Positions 47,751 through 56,634 of a stretch of 64,000 nt of DNA are shown piece by piece. The stretch spans positions 135,307 through 199,306 of the forward strand of contig NZ_JAXMNY010000005.1 in the NCBI RefSeq assembly GCF_034670185.1. Direction: 5' to 3'. The translations under genes and the position numbers were made by a program. The stretch is from Nisaea sp. (GTDB lineage Bacteria; Pseudomonadota; Alphaproteobacteria; Thalassobaculales; Thalassobaculaceae). The notes beneath the pieces are model-generated. The model did no database searches. It saw only the letters and a list, made by a program, of their open reading frames with translations, and was not told the origin of the DNA. Every line of letters begins with the position of its first letter. The stretch's first letter is position 1.

Positions 47751-50426
47751 ATGTTTGGTGCCGCCGAGGCGTTCAAACACGCGCAGGCGGCACTCGCCGA
47801 CGGGAAACTGGACGAAGCAGCGAGACTGTTTCGTCTGGTTGCCGAAAAAGCCGAAGCAGACACGGCCTCCCTGATCCATCTCGGCCAGATCGAGATCCAG
47901 CGACGCAATCCCGGGAACGCCGAGAATGCCTGGCGGAAGGCTCTGCTGCGCCAGCCCGCGAACGCCACAGCCCTCGCCTTTCTCACGGACCACCTGGCCG
48001 CCGGCGCCCCGGGCCTTTCAGTTGCGCGCTATTATGAGCGCCTGCGCATCCTGTTGCCCCGGCATGCCGGACCTGCACAGCTTCTGGCCCAGATATATAG
48101 CACTGCAAAACAGACCGGCCGGAGCCTGCGCCGCCATGCAGAAGCCGCCCGCCTCGATGCTGGTAACCCGGCATCTCACGCCCGCCATGCGACAGCCCTG
48201 CATGGCGCAAACAGGCTGACAGAAGCGTTACAGGCCTTCCGGCGCGAGGCGCTGCTGGCACCAGCCTCCCAGGAGGCCTGGTTCAATCTCTCCGTCATCG
48301 AGCCTGCTCTGGGAGATCGGGAACAGGGTCTCTCCGCCATCGCCCGCAGCCTGACACTCCGCCCGCTCGATGCCCCGGCGTTGGCAAGGCAAGCGCAGCT
48401 CCGGCGACGCCTAGGCAAACCGGGGGCGGGGATCAGCACGCGCAGATCCGTTCTGCTCGACCCGGCGGTTTCCAGGGCGCTGGTGGCACAGGCCCGGACC
48501 GGGGACGCCCTGGCAGCGACCCGCTGGTGGTGTATCAGTGCGGGCAATACGGAGCCCGGCATGCTCTATGCGCGCGCGCTGTTGGCATCCGGACGCGCAG
48601 ATCAGGCACTTGCCGTCCTCGGAGAGATAGAGACCAGCGACGTCCCGCCGGACGAACTACTGCTTCTTGCCGCCGAGGCGCAACGAAAGGCTGGGCGCAC
48701 GGAACTCGTTCTGCCGAAAACCCAGTATCAGCAATGGCTGGAGTCCTTCCCGCCGTCAGAGCAGGAATCACTGGCTGAGACCCTTACCTTCTCCATCCTG
48801 CTGCCCATCTACAATCCGAACCCCGGTCATCTCCGCGAAGCAATCCAGTCCGTAAAAGGCCAGAGCTATGGAAACTGGGAGCTCTGCATCGCCGATGATG
48901 CTTCCACGGATCCGGAGGTAACGCACATTCTGCGGGAAACCGCAGCCGCCGATCAGCGCATCAAACTGGTCATCCGGCCCGAAAACGGCCACATCTCAGC
49001 CGCATCCAATTCCGCGTTGGAACTGGCGACGGGCGAATTTATCGCCCTGCTCGACCATGATGACCGGCTAACGCCGGATGCCCTCGCCGAGATGGCCCGG
49101 GCGCTGGACACTCAGCCGGATCTTGATCTGATCTATTCCGACGAGGACAAGATCGATGCGGACGGCAACCGGTTCTCACCGCACTTCAAACCAGCCTGGG
49201 ATCCGGACCTTTCTTTAGTCTCCAACTATATCTGCCACTTCACGGTAATCCGTCGAACGCTCGCCGATGCTGTCGGTGGATTTCGTATCGGTTTCGAAGG
49301 CAGCCAGGATCACGACCTGGTGCAGCGGGTTGCCGAGAAGAGCGCGCCGGAGCGCATCGGTCATGTCCCGCGCGTCCTCTATCACTGGCGCGCCGCCGGT
49401 GAATCAACGGCAACATCCGTCGAGACCAAACCCTATGCGATTGCCGCTACCGGACGCGTAATCCGGGACACGCTGACACGACGCGGGACAAATGCACGAG
49501 CCGAGCAACGGGGCGGGCGTTGGCGGTTGCGGCGGCCCTTGCCAGACACGCACTCCGTCTCCGTTATCATCCCGACCCGCAACCGGGTAAACCTGCTGCA
49601 GACCTGCGTGGACGGCCTGCTGACACAGACCGATTACGGCACGCTCGATATCAGGATCGTCGACAATGGCAGCGACGATCCCTCGACGCTGCGCTATCTC
49701 GGTCAACTCTCGCACCGTGCCAACGTCTCTGTGCTCCGGGATGATGGCCCCTTCAATTTCTCCCAGCTTTGCAATCTCGGGGCGCGCGATGCTGCGAGCG
49801 AGTATCTCTGCTTCCTGAACAACGATATCGAGCCCGCGAACCCGGACTGGCTGACGGAGCTGGTGGCCGAAGCGGCCCGCCCCGAAATCGGTCTCGTCGG
49901 CGCCAAGTTGCTCTACCCAGACCGGACCGTGCAGCATGCCGGTATCGCGCTCTCAGGTGAGCATGTGGCACGTCACACGAATCTCGGGATCTCACAAAAT
50001 GACGGCGGCTATTGGGGACGGGCGATGCAGGTTCAATCCCTGTCCGCCGTAACCGGCGCCTGCATGGTAATGCGGCGGGAGGTCTTCGAGGCTGTCAGTG
50101 GGTTCGATGAGGCGCTCGCGGTCGATTTCGGCGATATCGACCTCTGCCTGCGCGTCCGGCAAGCCGGATACCGGGTGCTCTGGACGCCGCATGCCCTGCT
50201 GATCCATCACGAGTCAGCGTCACGCGGTTCCGTGATCACACCGGAGAAATCGGCCCGTTACGATATGGAGCGGGCGTTCATGGTTGCACGCTGGGGAGCC
50301 CTGCTCGAAGACGATCCCGCGTACAACCCCAATCTCTGCATCACACCGGAACGCCCTGCCTTCGCCCTGCCGGAAGAACCACGTTCGATAGCCAACACGG
50401 TCCGGCTCGGAACACCGTCGCTCTAG
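47751..50426 (+). CDS. TPR protein with two GT2 glycosyltransferase domains
   Basis: 891 residues. Residues 1 to about 330 are TPR-like helices (AAEAFKHAQAALADGKLDEAARLF and similar). The first GT-A domain begins at about 345 (FSILLPIYNPNPGHLREAI, CIADDASTD near 382, ALLDHDDRLTPDAL). The second starts near 600 (VSVIIPTRNRVNLL, IVDNGSDDPST near 637, FLNNDIEP), with a terminal segment LVMRREVFEAVSGFDEAL-like. Tandem GT2 domains are common in O-antigen or rhamnan assembly, and the dTDP-rhamnose operon is just downstream. It overlaps the M23 gene by 4 bases at its 3' end. Confidence 0.85.
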   Translation: MFGAAEAFKHAQAALADGKLDEAARLFRLVAEKAEADTASLIHLGQIEIQRRNPGNAENAWRKALLRQPANATALAFLTDHLAAGAPGLSVARYYERLRILLPRHAGPAQLLAQIYSTAKQTGRSLRRHAEAARLDAGNPASHARHATALHGANRLTEALQAFRREALLAPASQEAWFNLSVIEPALGDREQGLSAIARSLTLRPLDAPALARQAQLRRRLGKPGAGISTRRSVLLDPAVSRALVAQARTGDALAATRWWCISAGNTEPGMLYARALLASGRADQALAVLGEIETSDVPPDELLLLAAEAQRKAGRTELVLPKTQYQQWLESFPPSEQESLAETLTFSILLPIYNPNPGHLREAIQSVKGQSYGNWELCIADDASTDPEVTHILRETAAADQRIKLVIRPENGHISAASNSALELATGEFIALLDHDDRLTPDALAEMARALDTQPDLDLIYSDEDKIDADGNRFSPHFKPAWDPDLSLVSNYICHFTVIRRTLADAVGGFRIGFEGSQDHDLVQRVAEKSAPERIGHVPRVLYHWRAAGESTATSVETKPYAIAATGRVIRDTLTRRGTNARAEQRGGRWRLRRPLPDTHSVSVIIPTRNRVNLLQTCVDGLLTQTDYGTLDIRIVDNGSDDPSTLRYLGQLSHRANVSVLRDDGPFNFSQLCNLGARDAASEYLCFLNNDIEPANPDWLTELVAEAARPEIGLVGAKLLYPDRTVQHAGIALSGEHVARHTNLGISQNDGGYWGRAMQVQSLSAVTGACMVMRREVFEAVSGFDEALAVDFGDIDLCLRVRQAGYRVLWTPHALLIHHESASRGSVITPEKSARYDMERAFMVARWGALLEDDPAYNPNLCITPERPAFALPEEPRSIANTVRLGTPSL

Positions 50427-51544
50427 TCGATCTTGAGATCGACTTTCTGAACAGCGTGGTTCTTGCCGGGACCGGACGGGCGCTCAACCTGAACCACGCC
50501 GCGGTAATTCCCTTTCGGCCAATCCTGACGCGCCTTCTTTCCGATATATTTAAAGGTCCTGAGCTGGCTCTTTGCCTGCACCCAGTCCGTTTCGGCCAGC
50601 ACGGCACCATCCGCGCCGGTGAACCGCATCGAAACACGGTCGCCCTTTCGCAAACCATAGAGATCCGTCCAGAGCACAAGAAGCGGCGCGTCGGGTGAAA
50701 TCTTCGGATCAGTATATTTGCCTTCGGAAACGCCGAGCGTATCCGGCGCCTCGGCAGCTATCCCACTGGCCTGGATCAGCGGCGCGGAATAGCGGAAACT
50801 GCGCAGCACCGATTCTTTCCAGAGCGGCGCCTTGCCCAAGCCGCACGCACTTTCGTCAGCCCCAAGCCCGACAAAGGGATCGACGACTTTGCCGTCTTTT
50901 TCGAACTGAACGTGGAGATGCAGGAACTCGGTCGAGCCGGACAGCCCGACGAGACCGATCCGGTCGCCGCTGACCACCGTGTCGCCCGCCTTCACGGCAA
51001 CGCTGCCGCGCTTCAGGTGGCAATACTGACTGACCCAGCCGCCGCCATGATCGATCCGGATCCCGTTGCCGCAATCCCGCCCCTTGAGTGACGCCTTGCC
51101 GGCAATCCGGATATTCACGTCCGGCATTTCATCCCGGATGCCGACCACCTTTCCAGTCGCCGCTGCCAGCACGGGCACTTCATTCCGGTTCAGCCGGCGC
51201 GGATCGGAGATGGCGAAATCCACGCCCTTGTGACCGTCGACAGTCATCGCCCCGCACTGATAGTCGCGGCGGCCCTTGGACGGGTCGAGGTCGACATATT
51301 TCAGCGGCCAGCAATCCACGCCAGGATCGCAGGAAAGCGGCATCGACAACGGCAAAGGAGACGGCTCGAGGCCCCCCAGATCCAGCGGCGCCTGTTCCGA
51401 GACTTGAGACAAAACTGTCTCAGGGGCCATCGCCTCTGTCGGGCGCGATACCTCACCGGGATAAAGCAGAGCCGCCAGAAGCCAGATAAAACCGCCGCCG
51501 AGAATCAGAACAAGCGCGGTATAAATTGCGATCAGTCGGCCCAA
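50423..51544 (-). CDS. M23-family metallopeptidase (LytM domain), membrane-anchored
   Basis: 373 residues. An N-terminal membrane helix (LIAIYTALVLILGGGFIWLL) anchors the protein. The M23 domain has HKGVDFA, GNGIRIDHGGGWVSQYCHLK and HLHVQFEKDG, with the His and Asp zinc ligands in the expected order. The C-terminal 120 residues are unassigned and may form a beta domain. It lies 24 bases after rmlA on the same strand and so may be in the rhamnose operon. Substrate is presumably peptidoglycan cross-links. Confidence 0.88.
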   Translation of the reverse strand: MGRLIAIYTALVLILGGGFIWLLAALLYPGEVSRPTEAMAPETVLSQVSEQAPLDLGGLEPSPLPLSMPLSCDPGVDCWPLKYVDLDPSKGRRDYQCGAMTVDGHKGVDFAISDPRRLNRNEVPVLAAATGKVVGIRDEMPDVNIRIAGKASLKGRDCGNGIRIDHGGGWVSQYCHLKRGSVAVKAGDTVVSGDRIGLVGLSGSTEFLHLHVQFEKDGKVVDPFVGLGADESACGLGKAPLWKESVLRSFRYSAPLIQASGIAAEAPDTLGVSEGKYTDPKISPDAPLLVLWTDLYGLRKGDRVSMRFTGADGAVLAETDWVQAKSQLRTFKYIGKKARQDWPKGNYRGVVQVERPSGPGKNHAVQKVDLKID

Positions 51545-51568
51545 AACCAGCTCCGTTTTTCGGTGTGC

Positions 51569-52435
51569 CTAGCTTTTCACCAACGACCGCAGATAAATCC
51601 CATAGCCACTTTTCGCCAGCGGCTCCGCCAGCTTCAGAAGCTGCTCGTCGTCGATATAGCCCATATGGTGGGCGATTTCCTCGACGCATGCAATTTTCAG
51701 CCCCTGGCGTTCTTCCACCGTGCGGACGAACTCGGACGCCTGCAACAGCGAGTCGTGGGTGCCGGTATCAAGCCATGCGTAACCGCGGCCCATCCGTTCC
51801 ACATGCAGGTCGCCCCGTTCCAGATAGACTTTGTTCACGTCGGTGATCTCTAGCTCACCGCGCGGCGATGGTTTGATCGACTTGGCGATATCGATCACGT
51901 CCCGGTCGTAGAAATAGAGCCCGGTCACCGCCCAGTTCGACTTCGGGTTTTCCGGCTTCTCGACAATCTCGTTCGCCTTGCCTGCCTCATCGAAAGAGAC
52001 AACGCCGTAACGCTCCGGGTCGCGGACATAATAGCCGAACACCGTAGCGCCGCTCTCGCGGTCGGCGGAACGTTGCAGCATCTCGGTCAGGCCGTGGCCG
52101 TAATAGATGTTGTCGCCGAGAATCAGGGCCGACGTGTCGTCACCGATGAAGCTCTCGCCGATGATGAAGGCCTGCGCCAGACCGTCCGGCGAAGGCTGCA
52201 CCCGGTATTCCAGGGAGATACCCCACTGGCTGCCGTCGCCGAGCAGGCGTTGGAAGCCTTCCTGGTCATCCGGAGTGGTGATGATCAGGATATCCTTGAT
52301 CCCCGCCAGCATCAGCGTGCTGAGCGGGTAATAGATCATCGGCTTGTCGTACACAGGCAGGATCTGCTTGCTGACGCTGACGGTCAGCGGGTAGAGCCGT
52401 GTGCCGGACCCGCCGGCGAGGATGATCCCTTTCAT
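51569..52435 (-). CDS. rmlA: Glucose-1-phosphate thymidylyltransferase
   Basis: A 288-residue enzyme that makes dTDP-glucose, the first step of dTDP-L-rhamnose synthesis. MKGIILAGGSGTRLYPLT, KQILPVYDKPMIYYPL and ALILGDNIYYGHG are the classic motifs. Start ATG 52435 has AGAGGG close upstream; the in-frame ATG at 52462 is less likely. It follows rmlD by 23 bases. Confidence 0.96.
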   Translation of the reverse strand: MKGIILAGGSGTRLYPLTVSVSKQILPVYDKPMIYYPLSTLMLAGIKDILIITTPDDQEGFQRLLGDGSQWGISLEYRVQPSPDGLAQAFIIGESFIGDDTSALILGDNIYYGHGLTEMLQRSADRESGATVFGYYVRDPERYGVVSFDEAGKANEIVEKPENPKSNWAVTGLYFYDRDVIDIAKSIKPSPRGELEITDVNKVYLERGDLHVERMGRGYAWLDTGTHDSLLQASEFVRTVEERQGLKIACVEEIAHHMGYIDDEQLLKLAEPLAKSGYGIYLRSLVKS

Positions 52436-52458
52436 CCCTCTCCCTTTCTCTCGTTTAT

Positions 52459-53337
52459 TCAAACCTCGGCCAGAAGAACCTCAAGCACATCGTCGAGGCC
52501 GTCCTGCCAGGGCCGGCGCGGCACAGTGAAAGCCGCGAGAATCTTGCCCGCGTCGAGCACGGAATTGGTTGGCCGTTTCGCCGGAGTCGGATATTCGCTC
52601 GCCGGGATTGCCTCGACCTCGGGGCGGCGGCCCCAGACAGGTTCCGCCCGAGCAAAGATCGCGTCGGCAAAGCCGTGCCAGCTTGTCCGGCCTTCGGCAG
52701 TGTAATGGTAAGTGCCCCATGCGTTCCGGCTGCCAGCAGCAATGCGGGTCGCAATGGTCAGGATCGCGTCGGCGATGTCGGCTGCCGATGTCGGCGCACC
52801 GAACTGGTCGGCGACCACGCGCAACTGGTCGCGGTCCTTGCCGACCCGCAGCATGGTCTTCACGAAATTCGCACCGTGAGCCGCATAGACCCAGGAGGTA
52901 CGCATGATGACATGCTCATCCAGCGCGGCCCGCACCGCCTGCTCGCCTGCTTCCTTGGACGCGCCATAGACGCCGAGCGGCGCCACCGGGTCGCTTTCCA
53001 GATAGGCGCCGTCCTTGCTGCCATCGAAGACGTAGTCGGTCGAGATATGGATCAGCGGAAGACCGGCTGCTTTCGCGGCAGAGGCCAGATTGGCCGGACC
53101 GTCCCGGTTAATGGCATAAGCCGCGTCCCGGTCTTCTTCCGCCTTGTCGACGGCCGTGTAAGCCGCCGCGTTGATGATCAGGGACGGTTTGATCTTTGCC
53201 ACAGCCGCCTGAACGGCGGCCGCATCGGAAATATCCAGATCCGCCCGGACCAGACCTGTCACGTCATGACCGTGCTGCGCGCCACGCGCCAGCAGCTCCG
53301 TGCCGACCTGCCCGCCGGCGCCGGTGACAAGGATCAT
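52459..53337 (-). CDS. rmlD: dTDP-4-dehydrorhamnose reductase
   Basis: A 292-residue NAD(P)H-dependent reductase, the last step to dTDP-L-rhamnose. ILVTGAGGQVGTELLARG is the cofactor loop. NAAAYTAVDKAE and YGASKEAGEQAV (YxxxK) are also seen. The start is ATG 53337 (MILVTG); the open frame upstream overlaps rmlB and lacks homology. Five bases separate it from rmlB. Confidence 0.95.
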   Translation of the reverse strand: MILVTGAGGQVGTELLARGAQHGHDVTGLVRADLDISDAAAVQAAVAKIKPSLIINAAAYTAVDKAEEDRDAAYAINRDGPANLASAAKAAGLPLIHISTDYVFDGSKDGAYLESDPVAPLGVYGASKEAGEQAVRAALDEHVIMRTSWVYAAHGANFVKTMLRVGKDRDQLRVVADQFGAPTSAADIADAILTIATRIAAGSRNAWGTYHYTAEGRTSWHGFADAIFARAEPVWGRRPEVEAIPASEYPTPAKRPTNSVLDAGKILAAFTVPRRPWQDGLDDVLEVLLAEV

Positions 53338-53342
53338 GCCCA

Positions 53343-54416
53343 CTACTCCTTTGAGCCGGTGCCGAGACGCTCGCCGGCATATTTCCCGTCGAGGATCGGC
53401 TGCCACCAGTCCTTGCGATCGAGATACCATTCGACAGTCTTGCGCATTCCGCTTTCGAAGCTTTCCGTCGGCTCCCAGCCTAGCTCAGCCTTGATCTTCG
53501 AGGCATCGATGGCATAGCGGAAATCGTGGCCCGGACGATCGGTCACATGGGTGATCTGTTCGGAATATTTCTTGCCGCCCTGCTGTGGGACCAGTTCATC
53601 GAGCAAGTCGCAAATGCCGGTCACCACATCGATGTTCCGGCGCTCCTCGTTGCCGCCAATATTGTAGCTCTCACCCGGCACGCCCTTCGAGCAGACCGTC
53701 CAGAGCGCGCGGGCATGATCGTCGACAAACAGCCAGTCGCGCACGTTCTCGCCCTTGCCGTAGACCGGCAGCGGCTCACCCGCGAGGCCCTTGATGATCA
53801 TCAGAGGGATCAGCTTTTCCGGGAAATGATACGGCCCATAATTGTTCGAGCAGTTGGAGAGCACGGTCGGCAGGCCGTAGGTCTCCATCCAGGCCCGGAC
53901 CAGGTGGTCCGAGGAGGCCTTGCTTGCGGAATAGGGCGAGCGCGGATCGTAGGCGGTTTCCTCGGTGAAGAGACCGTCATCGCCGAGCGAGCCGAACACC
54001 TCGTCCGTGGAGATATGATGGAAGCGGAAGCGCTTCTTCACGTCTTCCTGCGCGGCAGTCCAGTAATTCCGGGCGGCCTCCAGCATGGTGTAGGTGCCGA
54101 CAATGTTGGTCTCGATGAAAGCCGCCGGGCCGTCAATCGAGCGGTCGACATGGCTTTCCGCCGCCAGATGCATGACCGCGTCCGGCTTGTACTTGGCAAA
54201 GATCCGCGCCAGAGACGGGGCGTCGCAAATATCCGCCTGCTCGAAATGATACCGGTCCGACCCGCTGACCTCGTTGAGCGAGGCGAGGTTCGCCGCGTAG
54301 GTCAGCTTGTCCAGATTGATTACCGTGACGTCTGTGTCGGCGATCAGGTGACGAATGACGGCGGAGCCGATGAAGCCGGCGCCCCCGGTAACGATGACGG
54401 TCTTGACGTCGCTCAT
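53343..54416 (-). CDS. rmlB: dTDP-glucose 4,6-dehydratase
   Basis: A 357-residue extended SDR that removes water from dTDP-glucose to give the 4-keto-6-deoxy sugar. VTGGAGFIGSAVIRHL is the NAD loop. HLAAESHVDRSIDGP, STDEVFGSL and YSASKASSDHLV (Tyr-x3-Lys) are present. DH and substrate segments such as NNYGPYHFPEKLIP match RmlB. It is the second gene of the rmlCBDA run. Confidence 0.96.
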   Translation of the reverse strand: MSDVKTVIVTGGAGFIGSAVIRHLIADTDVTVINLDKLTYAANLASLNEVSGSDRYHFEQADICDAPSLARIFAKYKPDAVMHLAAESHVDRSIDGPAAFIETNIVGTYTMLEAARNYWTAAQEDVKKRFRFHHISTDEVFGSLGDDGLFTEETAYDPRSPYSASKASSDHLVRAWMETYGLPTVLSNCSNNYGPYHFPEKLIPLMIIKGLAGEPLPVYGKGENVRDWLFVDDHARALWTVCSKGVPGESYNIGGNEERRNIDVVTGICDLLDELVPQQGGKKYSEQITHVTDRPGHDFRYAIDASKIKAELGWEPTESFESGMRKTVEWYLDRKDWWQPILDGKYAGERLGTGSKE

Positions 54417-54428
54417 GCTAGGGGGTCC

Positions 54429-55013
54429 TCAGGCTTCGTAGGTGAAGGGGCTGTCGAAGTCGGCAAAGGGCGTATAGGCCTCGTCCTTGGCGGAGAGGAT
54501 CGGCGCGCCGTCCAGCGGCCAGTCGATGCCGATATCCGGATCGTTCCAGGTCAGACCGCCCTCGCAGTCCGGCGCGTACTTGCCGGTGACCTTGTACAGC
54601 ACCTCGGTATTTTCCTCGATGGTGCAGAAGCCATGGGCGAAACCGACCGGCACCAGGATCTGGTTCCAGGCCTCGGCGCTGATCGTGCGGGCGACCCATT
54701 TACCGTAGGTCGGGGAGCCCTTGCGGATATCGACGGCGACGTCATAAATCGCCCCCCGGATCACCCGGAGCAGCTTGTCCTGACCGTGCGGCGGGGTCTG
54801 GAAATGCAATCCCCGCAGGGTGCCTTTCGGGGCGGAGAAGGAGTGGTTGTCCTGCACGAAGCTGAGGTCGAGACCAGCAGCTTCGAAAGCGCCCTGATTA
54901 TAGGTCTCGGAGAAAAACCCGCGATGGTCGCCGAACTTTTTCGGCGTGATGATCTTGACGTCCGAGATCTCGGTTGGCTCGACCTGCAAGGCCCTGTCTC
55001 CCCCTGTATTCAC
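54429..55013 (-). CDS. rmlC: dTDP-4-dehydrorhamnose 3,5-epimerase
   Basis: A 194-residue cupin epimerase. FFSETYNQGAFEAAG, GTLRGLHFQTPPHGQDKL (with catalytic His) and VPVGFAHGFCTIEE are typical. It heads the operon transcribed leftwards (rmlC, rmlB, rmlD, rmlA), with 12 bases to rmlB. The start at 55013 is consistent with family length. It is divergent from the GT2 gene at 55146. Confidence 0.95.
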   Translation of the reverse strand: MNTGGDRALQVEPTEISDVKIITPKKFGDHRGFFSETYNQGAFEAAGLDLSFVQDNHSFSAPKGTLRGLHFQTPPHGQDKLLRVIRGAIYDVAVDIRKGSPTYGKWVARTISAEAWNQILVPVGFAHGFCTIEENTEVLYKVTGKYAPDCEGGLTWNDPDIGIDWPLDGAPILSAKDEAYTPFADFDSPFTYEA

Positions 55014-55145
55014 GCGGCCTTAAAGGGCCTGCGCGGCTATAGCATGTGGGGCGCGAGGGCGGCAAGCCATGCGCCCGCGGAACGCCGCGCAGGAGCTTGT
55101 GCCCGGAGCTTGTAACAAGGGCAGGAAAAGTGGCACATCTGACAG

Positions 55146-56021
55146 ATGGAAACAGAGTCCCGCAAAGCGGCCGCTCCCGGCTGTGCCGTCATCATCGTCA
55201 GCTACCATACCGGGCCGTGCCTTATGGACTGCATCCGGGCCGCTCTCGCTGAGGCATCGGCACGTGAAGTGATAGTGGTTGATAACGGCAACCCGCCGGA
55301 AGTCATGACCACATTGGAAGCGATGGCTGCGTCCGAGCCGCGCCTGACCCTGCTGACCGGACACGGCAATGTCGGCTTCGGAAAAGCCTGCAATCTCGGT
55401 GCGAAAGCCACGACGAGTCCCCATCTTCTCCTGCTGAATCCGGACAGCGTCCTGCAGCCCGGCAGCCTCGACGGCGCCATGGCACTCCTCGGCACGCGGC
55501 CGGACATCGCGCTCTATACGATCCGGATCGAGAACCCCGACGGCAGCGAGCAGCGCGGCTGCCGGCGAAACCTGATGACCCCCTGGACCTGTCTGGTAGA
55601 GGCCTTCGGTCTGTACAGACTCGGCTTCAGGCGGATCAACCTCAACCACACACCGCCCCCGGCAGCGCTGACGGAGGTCGAGTGCATCTCCGGCTCCTTC
55701 ATGCTGTTTCCCCGCCCGATTTTCGAGAAGATCGGCGGCATGGACGAGGACTATTTTCTGCATATGGAAGATGTCGATACCTGCCTGCGCGTCCGTGAGG
55801 CGGACGGCACCATCTGGTTCGACCCCGCGTTCTCCGCCACCCATGTCCAGGGCACCAGCGAGACGACTAAGCTCTATATCGAAAGGCAGAAAACGAGGGG
55901 CGGCATGCTCTATTTCGCCAAGCATTTCGGTGGCTGGGCGAACCCTCTCGTGGCGCTGGTCAATCTCGCACTCTGGCTCCGGTTCGGCCTGATCGCCCTG
56001 CGGCTCGGCCTGAAGCGCTGA
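55146..56021 (+). CDS. GT2 glycosyltransferase (rhamnosyltransferase-like)
   Basis: 291 residues. CAVIIVSYHTGPCLMDCI opens the GT-A fold, VIVVDNGNPPE and LLLNPDSVLQPGSL hold the nucleotide/metal-binding acids, and GSFMLFPRPIFEKIGGMDEDYFLHMEDVD is split over the acceptor region; the C-terminus is hydrophobic (LVALVNLALWLRFGLIAL). This pattern is common in dTDP-rhamnose transferases. It is divergent from rmlC, and the next gene overlaps it by 1 base. Confidence 0.88.
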   Translation: METESRKAAAPGCAVIIVSYHTGPCLMDCIRAALAEASAREVIVVDNGNPPEVMTTLEAMAASEPRLTLLTGHGNVGFGKACNLGAKATTSPHLLLLNPDSVLQPGSLDGAMALLGTRPDIALYTIRIENPDGSEQRGCRRNLMTPWTCLVEAFGLYRLGFRRINLNHTPPPAALTEVECISGSFMLFPRPIFEKIGGMDEDYFLHMEDVDTCLRVREADGTIWFDPAFSATHVQGTSETTKLYIERQKTRGGMLYFAKHFGGWANPLVALVNLALWLRFGLIALRLGLKR

Positions 56022-56449
56022 TGGAAGAACTCGGCGTCTATGGTGGGCTTTTCCTCCTCTCCTTCCTGGCGGCAACTTTCCTTCCGGCGCAATCCGAGTT
56101 TGGCCTCGTCGGGCTGCTCCTGACGGAGACCTATTCGGTCCCCCTGCTCATCGCCGTTGCGTCGGTCGGCAACACACTCGGATCGGTCGTGAACTGGCTG
56201 CTCGGTCGCTTCATTGACCGTTTCATCAGCCGAAAATGGTTCCCAGCCTCGCCGGCACAAATGGAGCGCGCCTGCGGCTGGTACCGGAAATACGGTCAGT
56301 GGAGTCTGCTGCTGAGCTGGGCGCCTTTCATCGGTGATCCATTGACGCTCGCGGCCGGGGTATTGCGTGAGCCGTTCGGGCGGTTTCTGCTGCTCGTCGC
56401 CATCGCGAAAACCGGGCGCTATATCGTCGTCGCAGTTCTGACGATCTAA
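56021..56449 (+). CDS. YqaA-like (DedA/VTT-related) membrane protein
   Basis: 142 residues with about four hydrophobic helices. GLFLLSFLAATFLPAQSEFGL, ASVGNTLGSVVNWLLGRFID and SWAPFIGDPLTLAAGVLR fit the YqaA family, small relatives of DedA/SNARE-associated proteins that are linked to lipid or envelope homeostasis. The ATG shares its last base with the preceding TGA, so translation is coupled to the glycosyltransferase. Confidence 0.82.
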   Translation: MEELGVYGGLFLLSFLAATFLPAQSEFGLVGLLLTETYSVPLLIAVASVGNTLGSVVNWLLGRFIDRFISRKWFPASPAQMERACGWYRKYGQWSLLLSWAPFIGDPLTLAAGVLREPFGRFLLLVAIAKTGRYIVVAVLTI

Positions 56450-56570
56450 CATCTTCCAACACCGACCGTCCGTCCCAGCTGCGCTGAAATTACCGCAAAT
56501 CTTGTGACTTCTTCAGTTTTTAAAAATTAAAAAACTGGTTAACAAACCATGAATCATTTTAATTAAAATT

Positions 56571-56586
56571 TGTGATAATTATCACA
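56571..56586. promoter_or_regulatory. CRP-type palindrome upstream of the RTX gene
   Basis: TGTGATAATTATCACA, a perfect match to the TGTGA-N6-TCACA consensus of CRP/FNR-family regulators. It lies in an AT-rich 185-bp gap, 48 bases before the ATG at 56635. Confidence 0.6.
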
Positions 56587-56634
56587 TCGAATTTTACATA
56601 CGGTTGACGCTGACAGAAAGTTAGAGCCCCGATC

